NCBI GenBank assembly: GCA_032716605.1
Contig: CM064481.1
Location: 14,404,444-14,468,443, forward strand
Length of the DNA: 64,000 bases
Source: Paralithodes platypus
Lineage: Eukaryota; Arthropoda; Malacostraca; Decapoda; Lithodidae
Direction: 5' to 3'
Position 1 is the stretch's first letter; the number at the start of each line of letters is the position of its first letter. Positions 46,545 to 58,181 of the stretch are shown here, piece by piece. The position numbers and the translations under genes are program-made. The notes below the pieces were generated by a model. That model saw only the letters and a list, made by a program, of their open reading frames with translations, made no database searches and had not been told where the DNA came from.

Positions 46545-46802
46545 ACCAAACTGGTTTTCATCATCTTATTAGGACGACGTCTTAAGCCGTCGTTTATGCA
46601 TGTATTCAATCCTTAGGTTAATTATCTTTTATCCGCCATTGTGTTCCTCTCTTCCATTTACTTTTCCACAATTGTTATACGTCTTCCAATCACCTCCTCC
46701 GTATCCACAATCCACACTACTCTGTTTTGCTTCGTGACCCTATGCTCAGTGGTCACCTGTTTTGTGGGTCACCCTGTCTTTTGCTCCTTCACACCCCGCT
46801 GC

Positions 46803-47014
46803 ACACGCCACCCTACCTGTTCGATCGTAGGGGAATGCCACCCCTATGTCCAGCGCATTAAGGGTCACGACCCTAGGTCACGAGCGGCGCGGCACCTAGC
46901 CTCAAACCACCCCCTTTTCAATATCCAATCCCCCCCCCCTGTAAAGACGCCCAGACGAACGTTCTAACATGCCGATCCCGTTCATTTCCTCACCCCAATA
47001 AATAGCAGATAAAG
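46803..47014. other. Asymmetric 212-bp spacer at the inverted-repeat centre
   Basis: Left-arm pairing ends at ccccgctgc (46802) and right-arm pairing starts at gcagcgggg (47015). The spacer continues repeat A copy 2 as in copy 1 (30675-30892), through agcagataaag at 47013, and then switches abruptly into the reverse complement. So the junction is a single breakpoint at about 47013/47015, with the 212 bp present only once. Confidence 0.9.
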
Positions 47015-47272
47015 GCAGCGGGGTGTGAAGGAGCAAAAGACAGGGTGACCCACAAAACAGGTGACCACTGAGCATAGGGTCACGAAGCAAAACAGAGTAG
47101 TGTGGATTGTGGATACGGAGGAGGTGATTGGAAGACGTATAACAATTGTGGAAAAGTAAATGGAAGAGAGGAACACAATGGCGGATAAAAGATAATTAAC
47201 CTAAGGATTGAATACATGCATAAACGACGGCTTAAGACGTCGTCCTAATAAGATGATGAAAACCAGTTTGGT

Positions 47273-49996
47273 ATGCACGTGGCACATACAACACAAGGAC
47301 AGTGCCGCTGTCTGTATGTAAAAAACAACCTCACACACACAACTAGGACCGACCTCCATGTAGAAAATCACGAAGCTCTGTGGATCGACCTACACCTGCC
47401 GAGGACAAGACCCATCACAATTGGGGTATGCTATAGGCCACCAGCCGACACACAATTCTTGACCAAATTTGAACGAACTTTGTCATCGTTAGACCCTCGG
47501 AATGAATCCATCATACTAGGGGATTTTAACCTGTGTTACAAACAACGAAATGATAGGCTTGTACGAGAATATAGGCATATACTGACAATGCACAATCACA
47601 AACAACTCATCACAACCCCCACACGTATCTCTGAGAACACTGCCACAATATTAGACCACATAAACTGTAACAGAGAGGACAAAATATCCCAATCAGGGGT
47701 TATACAGACTGGGATAAGTGATCACTTCGTCACATATTGCACACGGAAAACCACAAAAATTACCCTAGAGAATCACAAGATTATCAAAACAAGGTCACTC
47801 AGAAACTACAATAAGGAAACATTTCTGGACATTTTATGGAATACAGACTGGTCTCCAGTGTTTGGAAGTACAAACGTTAATGACGCAAGGGTTGGCTTCA
47901 GAACCATCATCACAAACATCCTAGACGAAATAGCTCCTCTGAAAGACATACGAATTAAAGCAAGGTCAGACCCATGGATCAACAATGACATACTACACCA
48001 TCTGGAACACAGAGGCAATCTGTTAAAAAGGCTAGCGAAACATAGACAGGATCAAGGTCTGAAACATGAGTTCAACAGGGCCAGGAATAAACTAAGTAGG
48101 AAAATTAAATCAGCGAAAAATAATTATTTTCACAATAAGGCAGAGGAATATCAGAATAACCCAAAGAAACTATGGAGGCACCTAAAAACAACAGGCTACA
48201 GCAACAAGACAAGGGATTCGTCTAACACTAATATTGCTCTCACCATTAATGATCAGGTTTGCCACGATAAACGACAAATTTCAACCTACTTCAACTCCTT
48301 CTTCACTTCCATAGCAAACACACTTGCACAGAACCTACCTCAACCTCTCAATATATACACGACAACAACGGCCACCTTTCGTAATTTCTACAGAGATAAA
48401 GACATACACCCGAACACATTTAGATTGCAAAATGTTACACCAAAATACACTTTTGACGAGCTGTCTAACCTAAATGTACATAAGAGCACAGGACCAGACA
48501 AAATTCCTGCCAAATTTCTACGAGATGGAGCCATTGGTATAGCAGGCCCCCTAACCCACATCATCAACTTGTCAATTAACACCAACACAGTACCTGCTGA
48601 ACTGAAGGAAGCTATTGTAACCGCTCTATTCAAGAAAGGAAATAAACTAGAAGTTGGCAACTACAGACCAGTTAGCATATTATGTATTGTATCTAAAATC
48701 CTTGAAAGAGCGGTATACACCCAAATTGAACACTACCTCAAACAAAATGATCTATTCTATAAGTTTCAATCAGGTTTCAGATGCATGTACTCGACAGACT
48801 CCTGTCTCATCCACTTAACGGATCACATTCGTAAAGAAATGTCTAAAGGTAACTACACCGGTATGGTTCTTCTTGATCTACAAAAAGCGTTTGACACAGT
48901 AGACCATGATATCCTATGTAATAAACTACAAGCTATGGGCATAGGGTCTGTGAACTGGTTTAAATCTTATCTTAGTGGTAGAACCCAGAGAGTCAAAATT
49001 GATGATAATATATCTGATCCTATGCCAATTAACTGTGGGGTCCCGCAGGGAAGCATCCTTGGTCCCTTACTCTTTCTCTGTTATGTGAACGACATGGAAC
49101 TGAGCGTCTCATGTAAATTATTACTGTATGCAGACGACAGCGTGCTTCTGGTTTCAGGAAAAGACCCAATAAGTATTGCCGCTTCACTTTCCAAAGAACT
49201 AGCATCATGTAGTGAATGGCTAGTGGACAATAGACTATCTCTTCACCTGGGCAAGACGGAAGCCATCTTATGTGGAACAAAACGCAAACTGAAAGACATT
49301 GTGGGCTTCTCGGTCAACTGTAATGATATTCCTATAACAACAGTGTCACAAGTTAAATATCTCGGACTGAAACTGGACGCAAGTTTGTCAGGTGAAACAA
49401 TTTTGGAATCTATCCTGAGTAAGTGTAGAGCACGTATAAAATACCTGTATAGACAGGTGGGATGCTTGCCCGCGGCGACCAAAAAGACCCTCTGCCAAGC
49501 GCTTGTTCAATGTCATTTTGACTATTCTGTGTCATCCTGGTACTCTGCATCATCTAAATCAGCACAGCACAAACTTCAGGTCACTCAAAATAAAATGGTT
49601 AGGTTCATGCTGAACCTAGGACCCAGATTACATGTTGGCCAGGAACAACTTCAGTCACTAGGTATGCTCAATGTTTCTGACAGGGCCAAACAAATCAGGA
49701 TAACTAATGCCTTCAACATTTTCTATGACAGAGCTCCAGAGTATCTAAAGAATGATTTTGTTAAAGCAAATGAGAGGAGTGGACATAATACAAGAAACAT
49801 GATGTTTAATTTTAAGGTCCCGAGAATCCAAGGACAGGGTAAGCAAACATTCTTCTTCACTGCCATCAAAGACTGGAACGACCTACCCCAGTCAGTCCGT
49901 GAAAAGAGAACACTGTATTCCTTCAGACGTAGCCTGAAGGAACACCTGAACCGGACAGCTGCGAGAAGGGAGCACCAAGCTTATGTCTACTACTAA
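47273..49996 (+). CDS. LINE-1 ORF2: partial endonuclease plus complete reverse transcriptase, right arm
   Basis: Mirror copy of the 43821-46544 frame, 907 codons, same chimeric start and same stop. Several overlapping antisense frames are also identical between the copies, so synonymous positions match as well over those parts. All palm motifs are intact (catalytic Asp535; YADD 619-622). Two intact identical copies beside a LINE-2 with many private lesions indicate that this inner section has been homogenised or is very young. As in the left arm, loss of the endonuclease N-terminus argues against independent mobility. Confidence 0.85.
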   Translation: MHVAHTTQGQCRCLYVKNNLTHTTRTDLHVENHEALWIDLHLPRTRPITIGVCYRPPADTQFLTKFERTLSSLDPRNESIILGDFNLCYKQRNDRLVREYRHILTMHNHKQLITTPTRISENTATILDHINCNREDKISQSGVIQTGISDHFVTYCTRKTTKITLENHKIIKTRSLRNYNKETFLDILWNTDWSPVFGSTNVNDARVGFRTIITNILDEIAPLKDIRIKARSDPWINNDILHHLEHRGNLLKRLAKHRQDQGLKHEFNRARNKLSRKIKSAKNNYFHNKAEEYQNNPKKLWRHLKTTGYSNKTRDSSNTNIALTINDQVCHDKRQISTYFNSFFTSIANTLAQNLPQPLNIYTTTTATFRNFYRDKDIHPNTFRLQNVTPKYTFDELSNLNVHKSTGPDKIPAKFLRDGAIGIAGPLTHIINLSINTNTVPAELKEAIVTALFKKGNKLEVGNYRPVSILCIVSKILERAVYTQIEHYLKQNDLFYKFQSGFRCMYSTDSCLIHLTDHIRKEMSKGNYTGMVLLDLQKAFDTVDHDILCNKLQAMGIGSVNWFKSYLSGRTQRVKIDDNISDPMPINCGVPQGSILGPLLFLCYVNDMELSVSCKLLLYADDSVLLVSGKDPISIAASLSKELASCSEWLVDNRLSLHLGKTEAILCGTKRKLKDIVGFSVNCNDIPITTVSQVKYLGLKLDASLSGETILESILSKCRARIKYLYRQVGCLPAATKKTLCQALVQCHFDYSVSSWYSASSKSAQHKLQVTQNKMVRFMLNLGPRLHVGQEQLQSLGMLNVSDRAKQIRITNAFNIFYDRAPEYLKNDFVKANERSGHNTRNMMFNFKVPRIQGQGKQTFFFTAIKDWNDLPQSVREKRTLYSFRRSLKEHLNRTAARREHQAYVYY

Positions 49997-50311
49997 ATAC
50001 GACATAAGAGATAGACAAACCAAACTAAAATGATTACTGATTACGGATTACTGATATTTACTATAGGATGTAAGGTATCTTAAAATAACCCCCTAGAAAT
50101 ACTTTTTCTAAAGTATCTATTTCTTTATCCTCCCCTTTTCCCCAGCTAACCTAATCCCACAAGGACCCCAATGGAAATACACCTAACGGCCTTATTGGGC
50201 TATCCTTAGTTGGAATTATGCAAGGCTGGTACATGTCATATTTGTAACAAACTATGTGGTACCAACTCTGTAAATTGCTGACTGAATAAATATTATTATT
50301 ATTATTTTATT
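47310..50311 (+). mobile_element. LINE-1, right arm
   Basis: Same boundaries as the left copy. It ends with AATAAA (50285-50290) and an interrupted TTA microsatellite that is one repeat shorter than on the left. Confidence 0.9.
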
Positions 50312-51360
50312 ATGTCGTATCAATACTGGTGGCATACTCCGGTTAATATTATATATACACTTAGTTACTAGAAGAACAAGGCAAGGGGGGCGACTGAGCA
50401 CGGGGGTACATATATCTATACTCGTCATGGAGAGAGATACGAGGTAGCTTTCCTGCATCTCTCCTGATAATCGTCTGCAGATTGGTCATAGTGAGTTTAT
50501 CCGAATTAACAGGCGTAAATCAATACAATAACTGGCATAGGGTTATCGGGTGTATAGAGTCGTGGTTAAAGGTTGTTACATAACTCGTAATTAACTTATC
50601 TAAATCAACAGGCATAAATCAATACAAGAACTGGCAAGGGACACAATTTGACAGACGAACAATGCAACGTGAGGTTATGTATAGCTAACTGCTAAAAATG
50701 GGGGAACGAAGATAGGTGTCTTCTCTTTTTACAAGTTCCCTAAATTATGTTAACATTAGGGAGTTGGTACATCAATAAAATAGCAATGTGGATCTCAGTG
50801 AGTTATGGGGCTGTCTAGTGTAATTTCCTAATTAATCTGGGAATTACTTCTAGGTATTTTGTCTAGTGAAATGGAGGTGGTATTAGGAAGGTTGGGAATA
50901 TATATAGTTAGTGGATAAAACAACGGGAGGTTAGAGACATAGAATTCCTAGAATTGGGGGGGACTATGATTGTTATATAACTAAATACAGGGCTGACGTA
51001 ATCACGATCTGATTGGTGTGAAATGGAAGCTAAGGTGTCTTAGATTGCCTCGAACCTACACAATGAAAGTATTATAGCCTGTATGGTGGTTACATAATTA
51101 AATACATACTTAGGTGGTACATCAAGAATATCAGTGAGTAAAGTATTTTGGTTTGTATATTAGAAGACTGTGATTGAGAGACGTATAATATGTGGAATGA
51201 ATTGGGAGAGAGAGAGAGACTCAATCGGGGATGGAAAAGGGACCTGGGATCTCGTTGGGGATGGGGGTTTCGCTCTCAGGATTTTCGTTCCTGTGGCTCG
51301 TTAGGGGTGGAGGTTTTGCTCTCAGGTTTTTCGTTCTTGTGGTATTTTACTTCTGTCGCC

Positions 51361-51387
51361 TTTATATGAGGTACGACCTCGTACCTC
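51361..51387 (-). promoter_or_regulatory. Mirror copy of the dyad and TATA box
   Basis: TATAAA (complement of 51361-51366) lies beside the 9-bp dyad GAGGTACGA/TCGTACCTC (51368-51387). Identical to 42428-42454 in reverse complement. Confidence 0.3.
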
Positions 51388-51464
51388 AAGATTGCAATGA
51401 GTACGTAGGTTTGTTTAGGGGGGCCAGGTCAGGTCGGTTAGGGGGTTAGGTTGGAGGGAAATGG

Positions 51465-51765
51465 CAGCCTGTAGCTGAGGACGAAGATTACTCTCATCCC
51501 GACTAGCAACAGACTGTTCAGAAAAGAGAGATAAAAACTTAAAACATTTTATCCTGGAATGTGAATAATATAATGAAATTAGGAAAAAAAAAAAATACTC
51601 AGGTCATAATATTATATCCAAGACACTGAAAACTAATAGGAGAGTTACTATTCAAGAAAGAAGGGAACGAGGGAAGAAAATACATAGATGTTGGAAAAGG
51701 AGAGAAAAGAGGATAAAAGAACTTGACGAAAGAACAGATAATTAAGAACACAGGAAAATTAAGAA
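51465..51765 (+). pseudogene. Reverse-transcriptase C-terminal remnant, right arm
   Basis: Mirror of 42050-42350. The Cys ... HFILEC ... YNEIR reading is kept, with the same in-frame stop. Two or three substitutions against the left arm lie near 51493-51502. Confidence 0.4.
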
Positions 51766-51887
51766 GAGCTAAAGTGTTTAACAATGTATAAAACAAATTT
51801 AAAAGATAGTAAGAAAGTGTAGGCTAACAAGAAAGGGAGTACTATCTGATCTGAGAGAAGAAGAAGAAGAGAGGTACCTTGGGTAAT

Positions 51888-52447
51888 AATAATAATAATA
51901 TAATAATAATAATACTTTATTAAACTGCTGCTCCAAGTTATCAACATATATACCCTATGTCAACACTACACAGAGCAAACAACGTATATAACTCCACAAT
52001 GAATGCACAGAGAAAGTGGTGGAACATATACAGTGTTAGTGAATAGTCCATAAGTGAGTGAAAAGTGAAGTGGAATATCTGCCCCCCTGGTCATCTGGGT
52101 ATCATGGTCTTGGTCTTGGTGCGAGAGTCACGCTCGACTGGTCGAGGTGTGGCCTTAGTATCGGCTCTCTCTCCTAGGATAAACTTATAAACTATAATGG
52201 AAAAGGACAGGTTGAGAATAAAAGAAGATTGTTCCCCCGTGGGCATTCTCACCCCAGCCTCACTATTGTGAGGCTGATCTTTTCCTCCATACTCCCTCTA
52301 GGTAGTCCTTAACACTCCGTGCAGTGGTCTCATTCCACATGTTTAGGTCGTTCAGGCCAAGCAGGTAGATCACTATTCCGTCGAGCCCCCATTCATACCT
52401 TCCTACCACTGCATTCCATTCCTCCGCACCAATCTCTTGCAAACAAG
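51888..52447 (-). mobile_element. 3' end of the third retroelement, right arm
   Basis: Mirror of 41372-41935. The (TTA)n tract is one unit longer here. On the minus strand, AATAAA precedes it. Confidence 0.4.
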
Positions 52448-54071
52448 ATGGCGGGGCGAGGTGGGACAATCTCAACCCAGGGACGAAATAGTGATGGCCT
52501 TGAAATCAACGAACTGTTATGCTTTATATCAAATAAAATAGATAGTCTACCTACAGACAGTATTGTGCAGCTGTGTGTGCCCTTTTATGATGAAGATAAA
52601 ATTGTGGCAGCCAAGAACAGAGTGTTCGATCTTATTGGTACTAGTGAAGATAACAATTATCGAAATATTAAACGAGTTGGTGCAAACAAAAGTGCTGAGA
52701 ACATTAAAGACATTATTAAATTGCTACAAGAGAGTAAGGCTATGGGCTTACCCACTTTCGTGGCCATGGACCTAAAGGACCTACCACCTATACAATTTGA
52801 TAGGATAGATGTGTCAGTGCTACTTAGTGAAATCAAGAACACCCAAATGGAAGTTAAATTAATGAGAGAGTGTACCACAGGTCAAAAAGAAACCATAGTG
52901 GACATAAGCAGTGTGGTTTCAAATGTAGCTGACAGAGTGAATAAGTTAGAAAATAACTCTACTAACGCTCCACCTCAACCACAGGCACAAGTGACACAAC
53001 AACAGCAGCAGCATCTAGAACAACAGCATCAACAACAACAACCACCCATAGGCCTACAACACCACCACCAGAAACAGCAGGCTGAACTACAACAGCAACA
53101 GCTGCAACAACTCCAAACACAACAGCCCCAGCAACAACAACGACCCATACAACACAGCATCAACAGCAACAACAACAACAGCAGCAACAACCACAACAGC
53201 AGCAACAACCACAACAGCAGCAGCACCAGCAGGTGCAACAGCAACAACAGCAGGTGCAGCAGCAACAACAGCAGATGCAGCAGCAACAACAGCAGGTGCA
53301 GCAGCAACAACAGCAGCAGGTGCAGCAGCAACAACAGCAGCAGGTGCAGCAGCAACAACAGCAGGTGCAGCAGCAGCAACAGCATCAACAAAAACAACAA
53401 CACCAGCGACAACTACAACAATCCAAACTAACCCAGCAGCAGCATTCATATCAAAGGCAACACCAGGTGTGGCAGCAGCAGCGACCACAACAGCAACAAC
53501 ACCGAACACAACAGCAATCTTTATCGTCGGCAACGAGAGAAGATAATACAGTGCCAGCTACACCATCCTCAAATTTACCTACACAAACTGAACCAAATGA
53601 AGGAGCCAATGCAAGGGAAACCCATGGACTATGGTCAAATGGGTGAATGGCAAGCCTCGCTACTCTAGGGAAGGCGAGCAGGTTCACCCTAGACCGAGAA
53701 ACTAGCCAGGAATTAAAGGTAGGGTCAAGGATACTGGCCTCAATACCATCAAAAGGCCCCGACTAGCTAGGGTGTTTGCCACAGGATTCAACCCTAGTGT
53801 TACTGCTGAGAATCTCAAGACATACTTGGCTGATAATCTACATATAAATAGAGGTAAGACAGCTGACCACCCTCTCCAGGTCCACTACCTGTGCCTCCTT
53901 TTGTATAACTAGCGAATGTCCAGATCCAGATGTTTTCATGAATCCTGACCTGTGGCCAGAAGATGCATATGTCAACTGGTACAGAGAACCAAGACAATAT
54001 CCCAATGAGGACAGTGCAGAGGCTTCTGGGACTTGGAGGCATCGCACACCACTATCCAACTCGCAGTAATG
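52448..54071 (+). pseudogene. LINE-2 ORF1, right arm (frameshifted)
   Basis: Identical in domain order to the left copy. A missing base near 53152 throws the Gln-rich region into an Asn/Ser frame and ends it at 53431. Further single- and two-base losses near 53621 and 53846 disturb the C-terminal RNA-binding-like part. The TAG that follows RPRN in the left copy is also present here (about 53703). One substitution near 52599 changes the left-arm Thr in DEDT to Lys. Confidence 0.75.
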
Positions 54072-55447
54072 GAGGGGATACCAACAACAGCAGCAAGTAT
54101 AAAAGTAACTTCATACAATTGCAGAGGACTCCCCAAAACAAAGAGGAATCTCCTGTTGCGACCTGACATCGTATCTACATTAACCCGGGAGCTGCGGGGA
54201 GACTCTTAAGAGTTCCCCCGGCGCACTGCGGGAAGACTCTTAAGAGTCAGAGAAAATAAAAATCAACTTTTGACATCGAAAAAAAAATATTTTTTTATAT
54301 TTTTTTTTTTTATTTTTTTATTTTTTTTTGGCCCCTGGGCCATGCAAAATCTCAGTCCTCTACCTCCCCTCCTTCCCCACTTTCCTCCTCTCCTTCAGTT
54401 ATCACCTATTTTCCCTGTTATTCCCTTATTCTGAGGTATATTTTCGTGCTAACATTAGAAATCCGATTGGAGGGTGTGGTCATCACTGATAGCAAGCGAG
54501 TGCAAGAGAGAGAGAGAGAGAGTATCGATCGACTGTGTCTCAGTGGCCTTGGGGGAAATTGGCGGGAAAGCAGATTGCCTCACCCATACATTATACAACT
54601 CGCGGGCTATATCTCCGATTTTGACCATCCAAACGCTGTTTTCACTCGTTTTATTGTTGTTTCAGGTTAATACCTTTATAATCAACCCATAATAGGCGCA
54701 TATGGATAAATATTAATGCTATTAATGGCACAATGAATATTTTAGTGACGGAAACACCTCAAATACGTCAGCACAGGGGGACGTTTCCAATTACCCCCAT
54801 GCGCACTTCAGAGGTTAAGGACCAGTGACATAGTCTGCCTTCAGGAAACCTGGTACACAAAACAGGACTTAGGTAATTTGAACATATTAGATAAAGATTT
54901 CCATGGGTACGGGGTCTCCACTACGGACACACGTGATGGTATTGTGGCAGGTCACCCCCCAGGGGGAGTTGCAATAATGTGGAGATCGTGCCTAGATAGT
55001 GTAATTAAAACCATTGAGACAAATTTAAGCTGGTGTGCGGGAATACAGCTGGAAGTGGGACACAGAAAATTTGCAATATTTTGTGTTTACTTACCGTATC
55101 AGTGTGCAGAAAATGAAGAACTTTATTTGGAAAAGTTAGGGGAGCTTGGTGGCCTAATTTCTGAATTAGAGATAACGTGTTACTCAGTGGTAGGTGATTG
55201 GAATGCTACCCCTCACGAGTTGGGTGGTTCCATGTTTGCTAAACATATGTTAAGGTTTTGTGAGGAGCAAGGTTTAATTTTGTCCTCCAAAAACCTGCTT
55301 CCAGAAAATAGCTATACATATGTTAGTGAAGCATGGGAGACCAGGTCGTGGCTTGATCATGCAATCTCTAGCTCTGACTTTCATGACTCTATCTCAGAAA
55401 TGGCCATAAGATACGACATTACGGATGACGACCACATACCTATAGAA
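54035..55447 (+). pseudogene. LINE-2 endonuclease domain, right arm, split by an insertion
   Basis: Residues about 1-50 precede the insertion (54180) and the rest follow from 54815. The open part at 54878-55447 keeps GDWNAT, SWLDH and DDDHIPI. The left-arm copy has an uninterrupted TTAA at the equivalent position (39632-39635), proving the insertion is precise. Confidence 0.8.
54180..54818. mobile_element. Private TTAA-flanked MITE in the right arm
   Basis: TTAA at 54180-54183 and 54815-54818 bracket 631 bp, absent from the left arm. Termini: CCCGGGAGCTGCG and, inverted, CCTCTGAAGTGCG. Near the first end a direct repeat, CTGCGGG.AGACTCTTAAGAG, recurs at 54192 and 54226, and CTCTTAAGAG is itself a palindrome. 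A long A/T homopolymer region follows (54276-54330). The block around ccgattttgaccatccaaacgc (54623) resembles the corresponding block of the MITE at 38355 (38801-38840), so the two are diverged relatives. Confidence 0.9.
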
Positions 55448-56093
55448 TTAACCTGACAAGCGCGATATAGACCTAGGTGCTAGGGTAGTTATTTGTGCAT
55501 TTCTAGCCCTGGATTCTGACAGAATTCGTTATATTTACAATATAAACCATTATTTGTTTTCGGTATGCTTTTATTTTACATATATGATGTATATATGAAC
55601 CTTCAAGAGTGCTAAAATAAGTGGGAAAAGCATTTGGGTGGTGAAAAACGAAGATATTGGCCACCCGGTCATAATCTCAGGCGAGAGAGAGCCACAGGCA
55701 GCCCTCCCCTCTCGCTGTCTGGGAGTCAACTGAGACGAGCGGGGCGGTGTGTGCCGGTGTCTGGGTGTTGCATAACGATCTTTTATGCAACCCACTTGTG
55801 CTACATTATCGCGGGAGAGAAAAATAACCGATAAATGATGATAATAAGTGGATAAATAGGTGATAATTGAGGAGGGGGGGGAGGGGGAATAGGGGGGGGA
55901 AGGAGGGGAGGGGAGGGGTGAGAAACACATGGATGAGTACTAGAGGGGAATTATCTCACCTAGAGACAAAATCCTTTGTTTTGATAGGGCCTTTTTTTTT
56001 TTGGAAGGCTTTTTTTATGGTCTTGCTTCCGTGAGGCCTATCGCGTTCCCTATAGGAAGCCTTCCGTGAGGCCTATCGCGCTTGCCGGGTTAA
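55448..56093. mobile_element. TTAA-flanked MITE in LINE-2 ORF2, right arm
   Basis: Mirror of 38355-39002, 638 bp between TTAA at 55448-55451 and 56090-56093. Differences from the left copy are concentrated in the G/C-run section (55870-55920). Confidence 0.9.
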
Positions 56094-58181
56094 CAATCCA
56101 AATTAATAAAGCACCGGAAATAACAGAAACTAGCAATAGCATCAAGGCAAAAGTTCCATGGAATGTAATCTCAAATGAAGAGTGCCAAATGTACTGTGAT
56201 AAAACCAAGGACTTATTAAATAGGGTGCAATATGATGGTAATGGTGTAGCACAATGCAGGGATCCAAAATGTAGTGATGCACAACACAGAAAGGACATTA
56301 TTACATTTTACAATAGTATAATAGATTCTTTATCAAAAGCGGGGGAAAGTATTTTTAATAGCCGTAAATATAAGTCCTCATTCAATAAGCCAGGTTGGCA
56401 AGACTATGTGGCTGACCTGTATCAGGCCTCCAGAGATGCTAGGTCTCATTGGCTTGAAGTAGGTCAGCCTAGACAGGGGCCTATATTTGAACTTCACAAA
56501 AGAGCAAAGGCTAGGACCAAATATGCCATTAGATTTATTAAGCAAAATGAAAACCAATTAAGGAAGGAAGCCCTTGCAAAGAGTCTGGCAGAAAAGGATA
56601 CTAACTGTTTTTGGAAGGACATCAGATCCATGCAAAATTGTAACACACCATTACCTGTCAGTGTTGAGGGGGTTACGGGTGAAGAGAACATTGCTGACTT
56701 ATGGAAAACTCATTGGAACTACTTAACAGTGTAAACCAAAGGTCTACTAATGGTGCAATTCAATATGTGAAAGATAGTAATTATGAAGACATTAAAGTGA
56801 CTGAAAGTGATCTTGAGAATGCCATAAGAAAACTTAACCTAAATAAAGCTTGTGGGCTGGATGGTATATATGCAGAACATCTTAAATATGCAGATAAGTT
56901 GTTAATAGATAAACTTAGTTCTTGCATCACCAGTCTATTTACGCATGGTGTCCTGCCGGAGTCTATGATATCCGTAATACTTGTTCCTGTCATTAAAGAT
57001 AAATCAGGTAAAATTACAGCAAAAGACAACTACCGCCCAGTAGCACTTGCTAGTGTGGTGAGTAAGGTAGTTGAAATGATAATGCTAGAAAAAATGCATA
57101 TATTGTCACCAGCAGCAATCAGTTTGGCTTTAAGAAAAATCACGGCACAGACCAATGCATATATGTGCTGAAAGAAGTGATTGATACATACAACAAACTA
57201 AATAGCTCAATTTTCTCTTGTTTTCTTGATGCAAGTAAGGCTTTTGATAGGGTGTGTCACAAAACCTTATTTGAAAAATTAGTTAACAGGGGAGTGCCTA
57301 GCTATATTGTTAGGATACTTATTTTCTGGTATGCTAATCAAAAAATGTGTGTAAGATGGGGCAACATCCTGTCAGGCTCTTTCGCCGTAACCAATGGTGT
57401 TAGGCAGGGGGGGATATTGTCTCCGTATCTTTTCAACGTCTACATGGATGATCTTAGTCTGGAGCTGAACAAGACTCGCACTGGGTGCTGTATTGGCAGC
57501 ACCATTGTAAATCATCTCATGTATGCTGATGACCTAGCCTTAATCGCGCCCTCTGGAGCAGGACTGGATAAATTATTAAGAGTATGTGAAAAATTTGGAA
57601 TCGAACATTCAGTCAAATTTAATCCTATAAAGAGCAATATCATAATATTTAAATCTAACCTTCTATTGAAATCAAAGCTACCTAAATTCCATTTGTATGA
57701 AGAAATTATAGAAGAAGTAAGTAAAGTAAAGTATCTAGGACACTATATTTCATGTGATCGCTCAGATGATGAGGATATGGGTCGTCAGCGAAGGCAACTT
57801 TACATGCAGGGAAATTCAATATTAAGAAAATTTCATATGTGCACATGGGATACAAAAATAACATTGTTCAACTCCTACTGCTCACCAATGTATACAGCAC
57901 AACTATGGTGGAACTATAAGAAAATGACAGTGAATAGACTAAGTATCTCATATCACAATATCATGAAAATGTTTCTGGGGCTCTCAAAATATGAGAGTAC
58001 AAGTACGCTATGTGCCTATATGAACTTACACTGTTACAAATCACTCATTAGAAAGCTAACATATAAATTCATTCAGCGCCTTAACACTTCTGAGAACAGG
58101 ATCATTAAAATGCTACAAACTCCAAGCATAGTGTACACCTCCAGGATCCAGGCACACTGGAGGAAGTTGCTCTATATTTAA
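56094..58181 (+). pseudogene. LINE-2 ORF2 linker and reverse transcriptase, right arm (two frameshifts)
   Basis: The linker frame ends at 56734 as in the left arm. The polymerase frame begins at 56701 and runs to 57171, where a 4-nt loss near 57093 shifts it. It resumes at 57165 and runs open to 58181. The second part has DASKAFDRV, GVRQGGILSP and YADD, and includes the C-terminus that is split off in the left arm. The arms are thus broken at different places, although both share the older frameshift near 56715. Confidence 0.85.

Larger units (their letters stand above)
30544..46802 (+). repeat. Left arm of a giant inverted repeat
   Basis: Reading outward from 46802, the sequence is the reverse complement of the right arm from 47015. 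Matching landmarks: LINE-1 frames 43821-46544 and 47273-49996 (coordinate sum 93817), ORF1 start 41371 and 52448 (93819), LTRs near 33363 and 61081 (about 94444), and repeat A near 30544 and 64000 (94544). The step in the sum is mostly the 635-bp right-arm insertion at 54180. The arm may extend left of 30544, since its partner lies beyond the window. Confidence 0.95.
42466..47013 (+). repeat. Repeat A, copy 2, interrupted by LINE-1
   Basis: Matches copy 1 (29344-30892) from taaaatacc to gcagataaag in direct orientation, with several percent divergence. LINE-1 occupies 43503-46507. The copy ends at 47013, exactly where the sequence folds back into the right arm, so the inversion breakpoint lies inside or at the end of repeat A. 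Confidence 0.85.
47015..51349 (-). repeat. Repeat A, copy 2 mirror, interrupted by LINE-1
   Basis: Reverse complement of 42466-46802. LINE-1 takes 47310-50311, and the repeat ends at gtatttta (51349). The right-arm copy starts within repeat A at gcagcgggg, so it lacks the 212 bp found only in the spacer. Confidence 0.85.

Noticed and set aside
46803..47014. Simple library fold-back artefact as full explanation of the palindrome
   Set aside because: Not excluded for the inner part, but private insertions, frameshifts and LTR differences in the outer arms show that the arms are not one molecule read twice.
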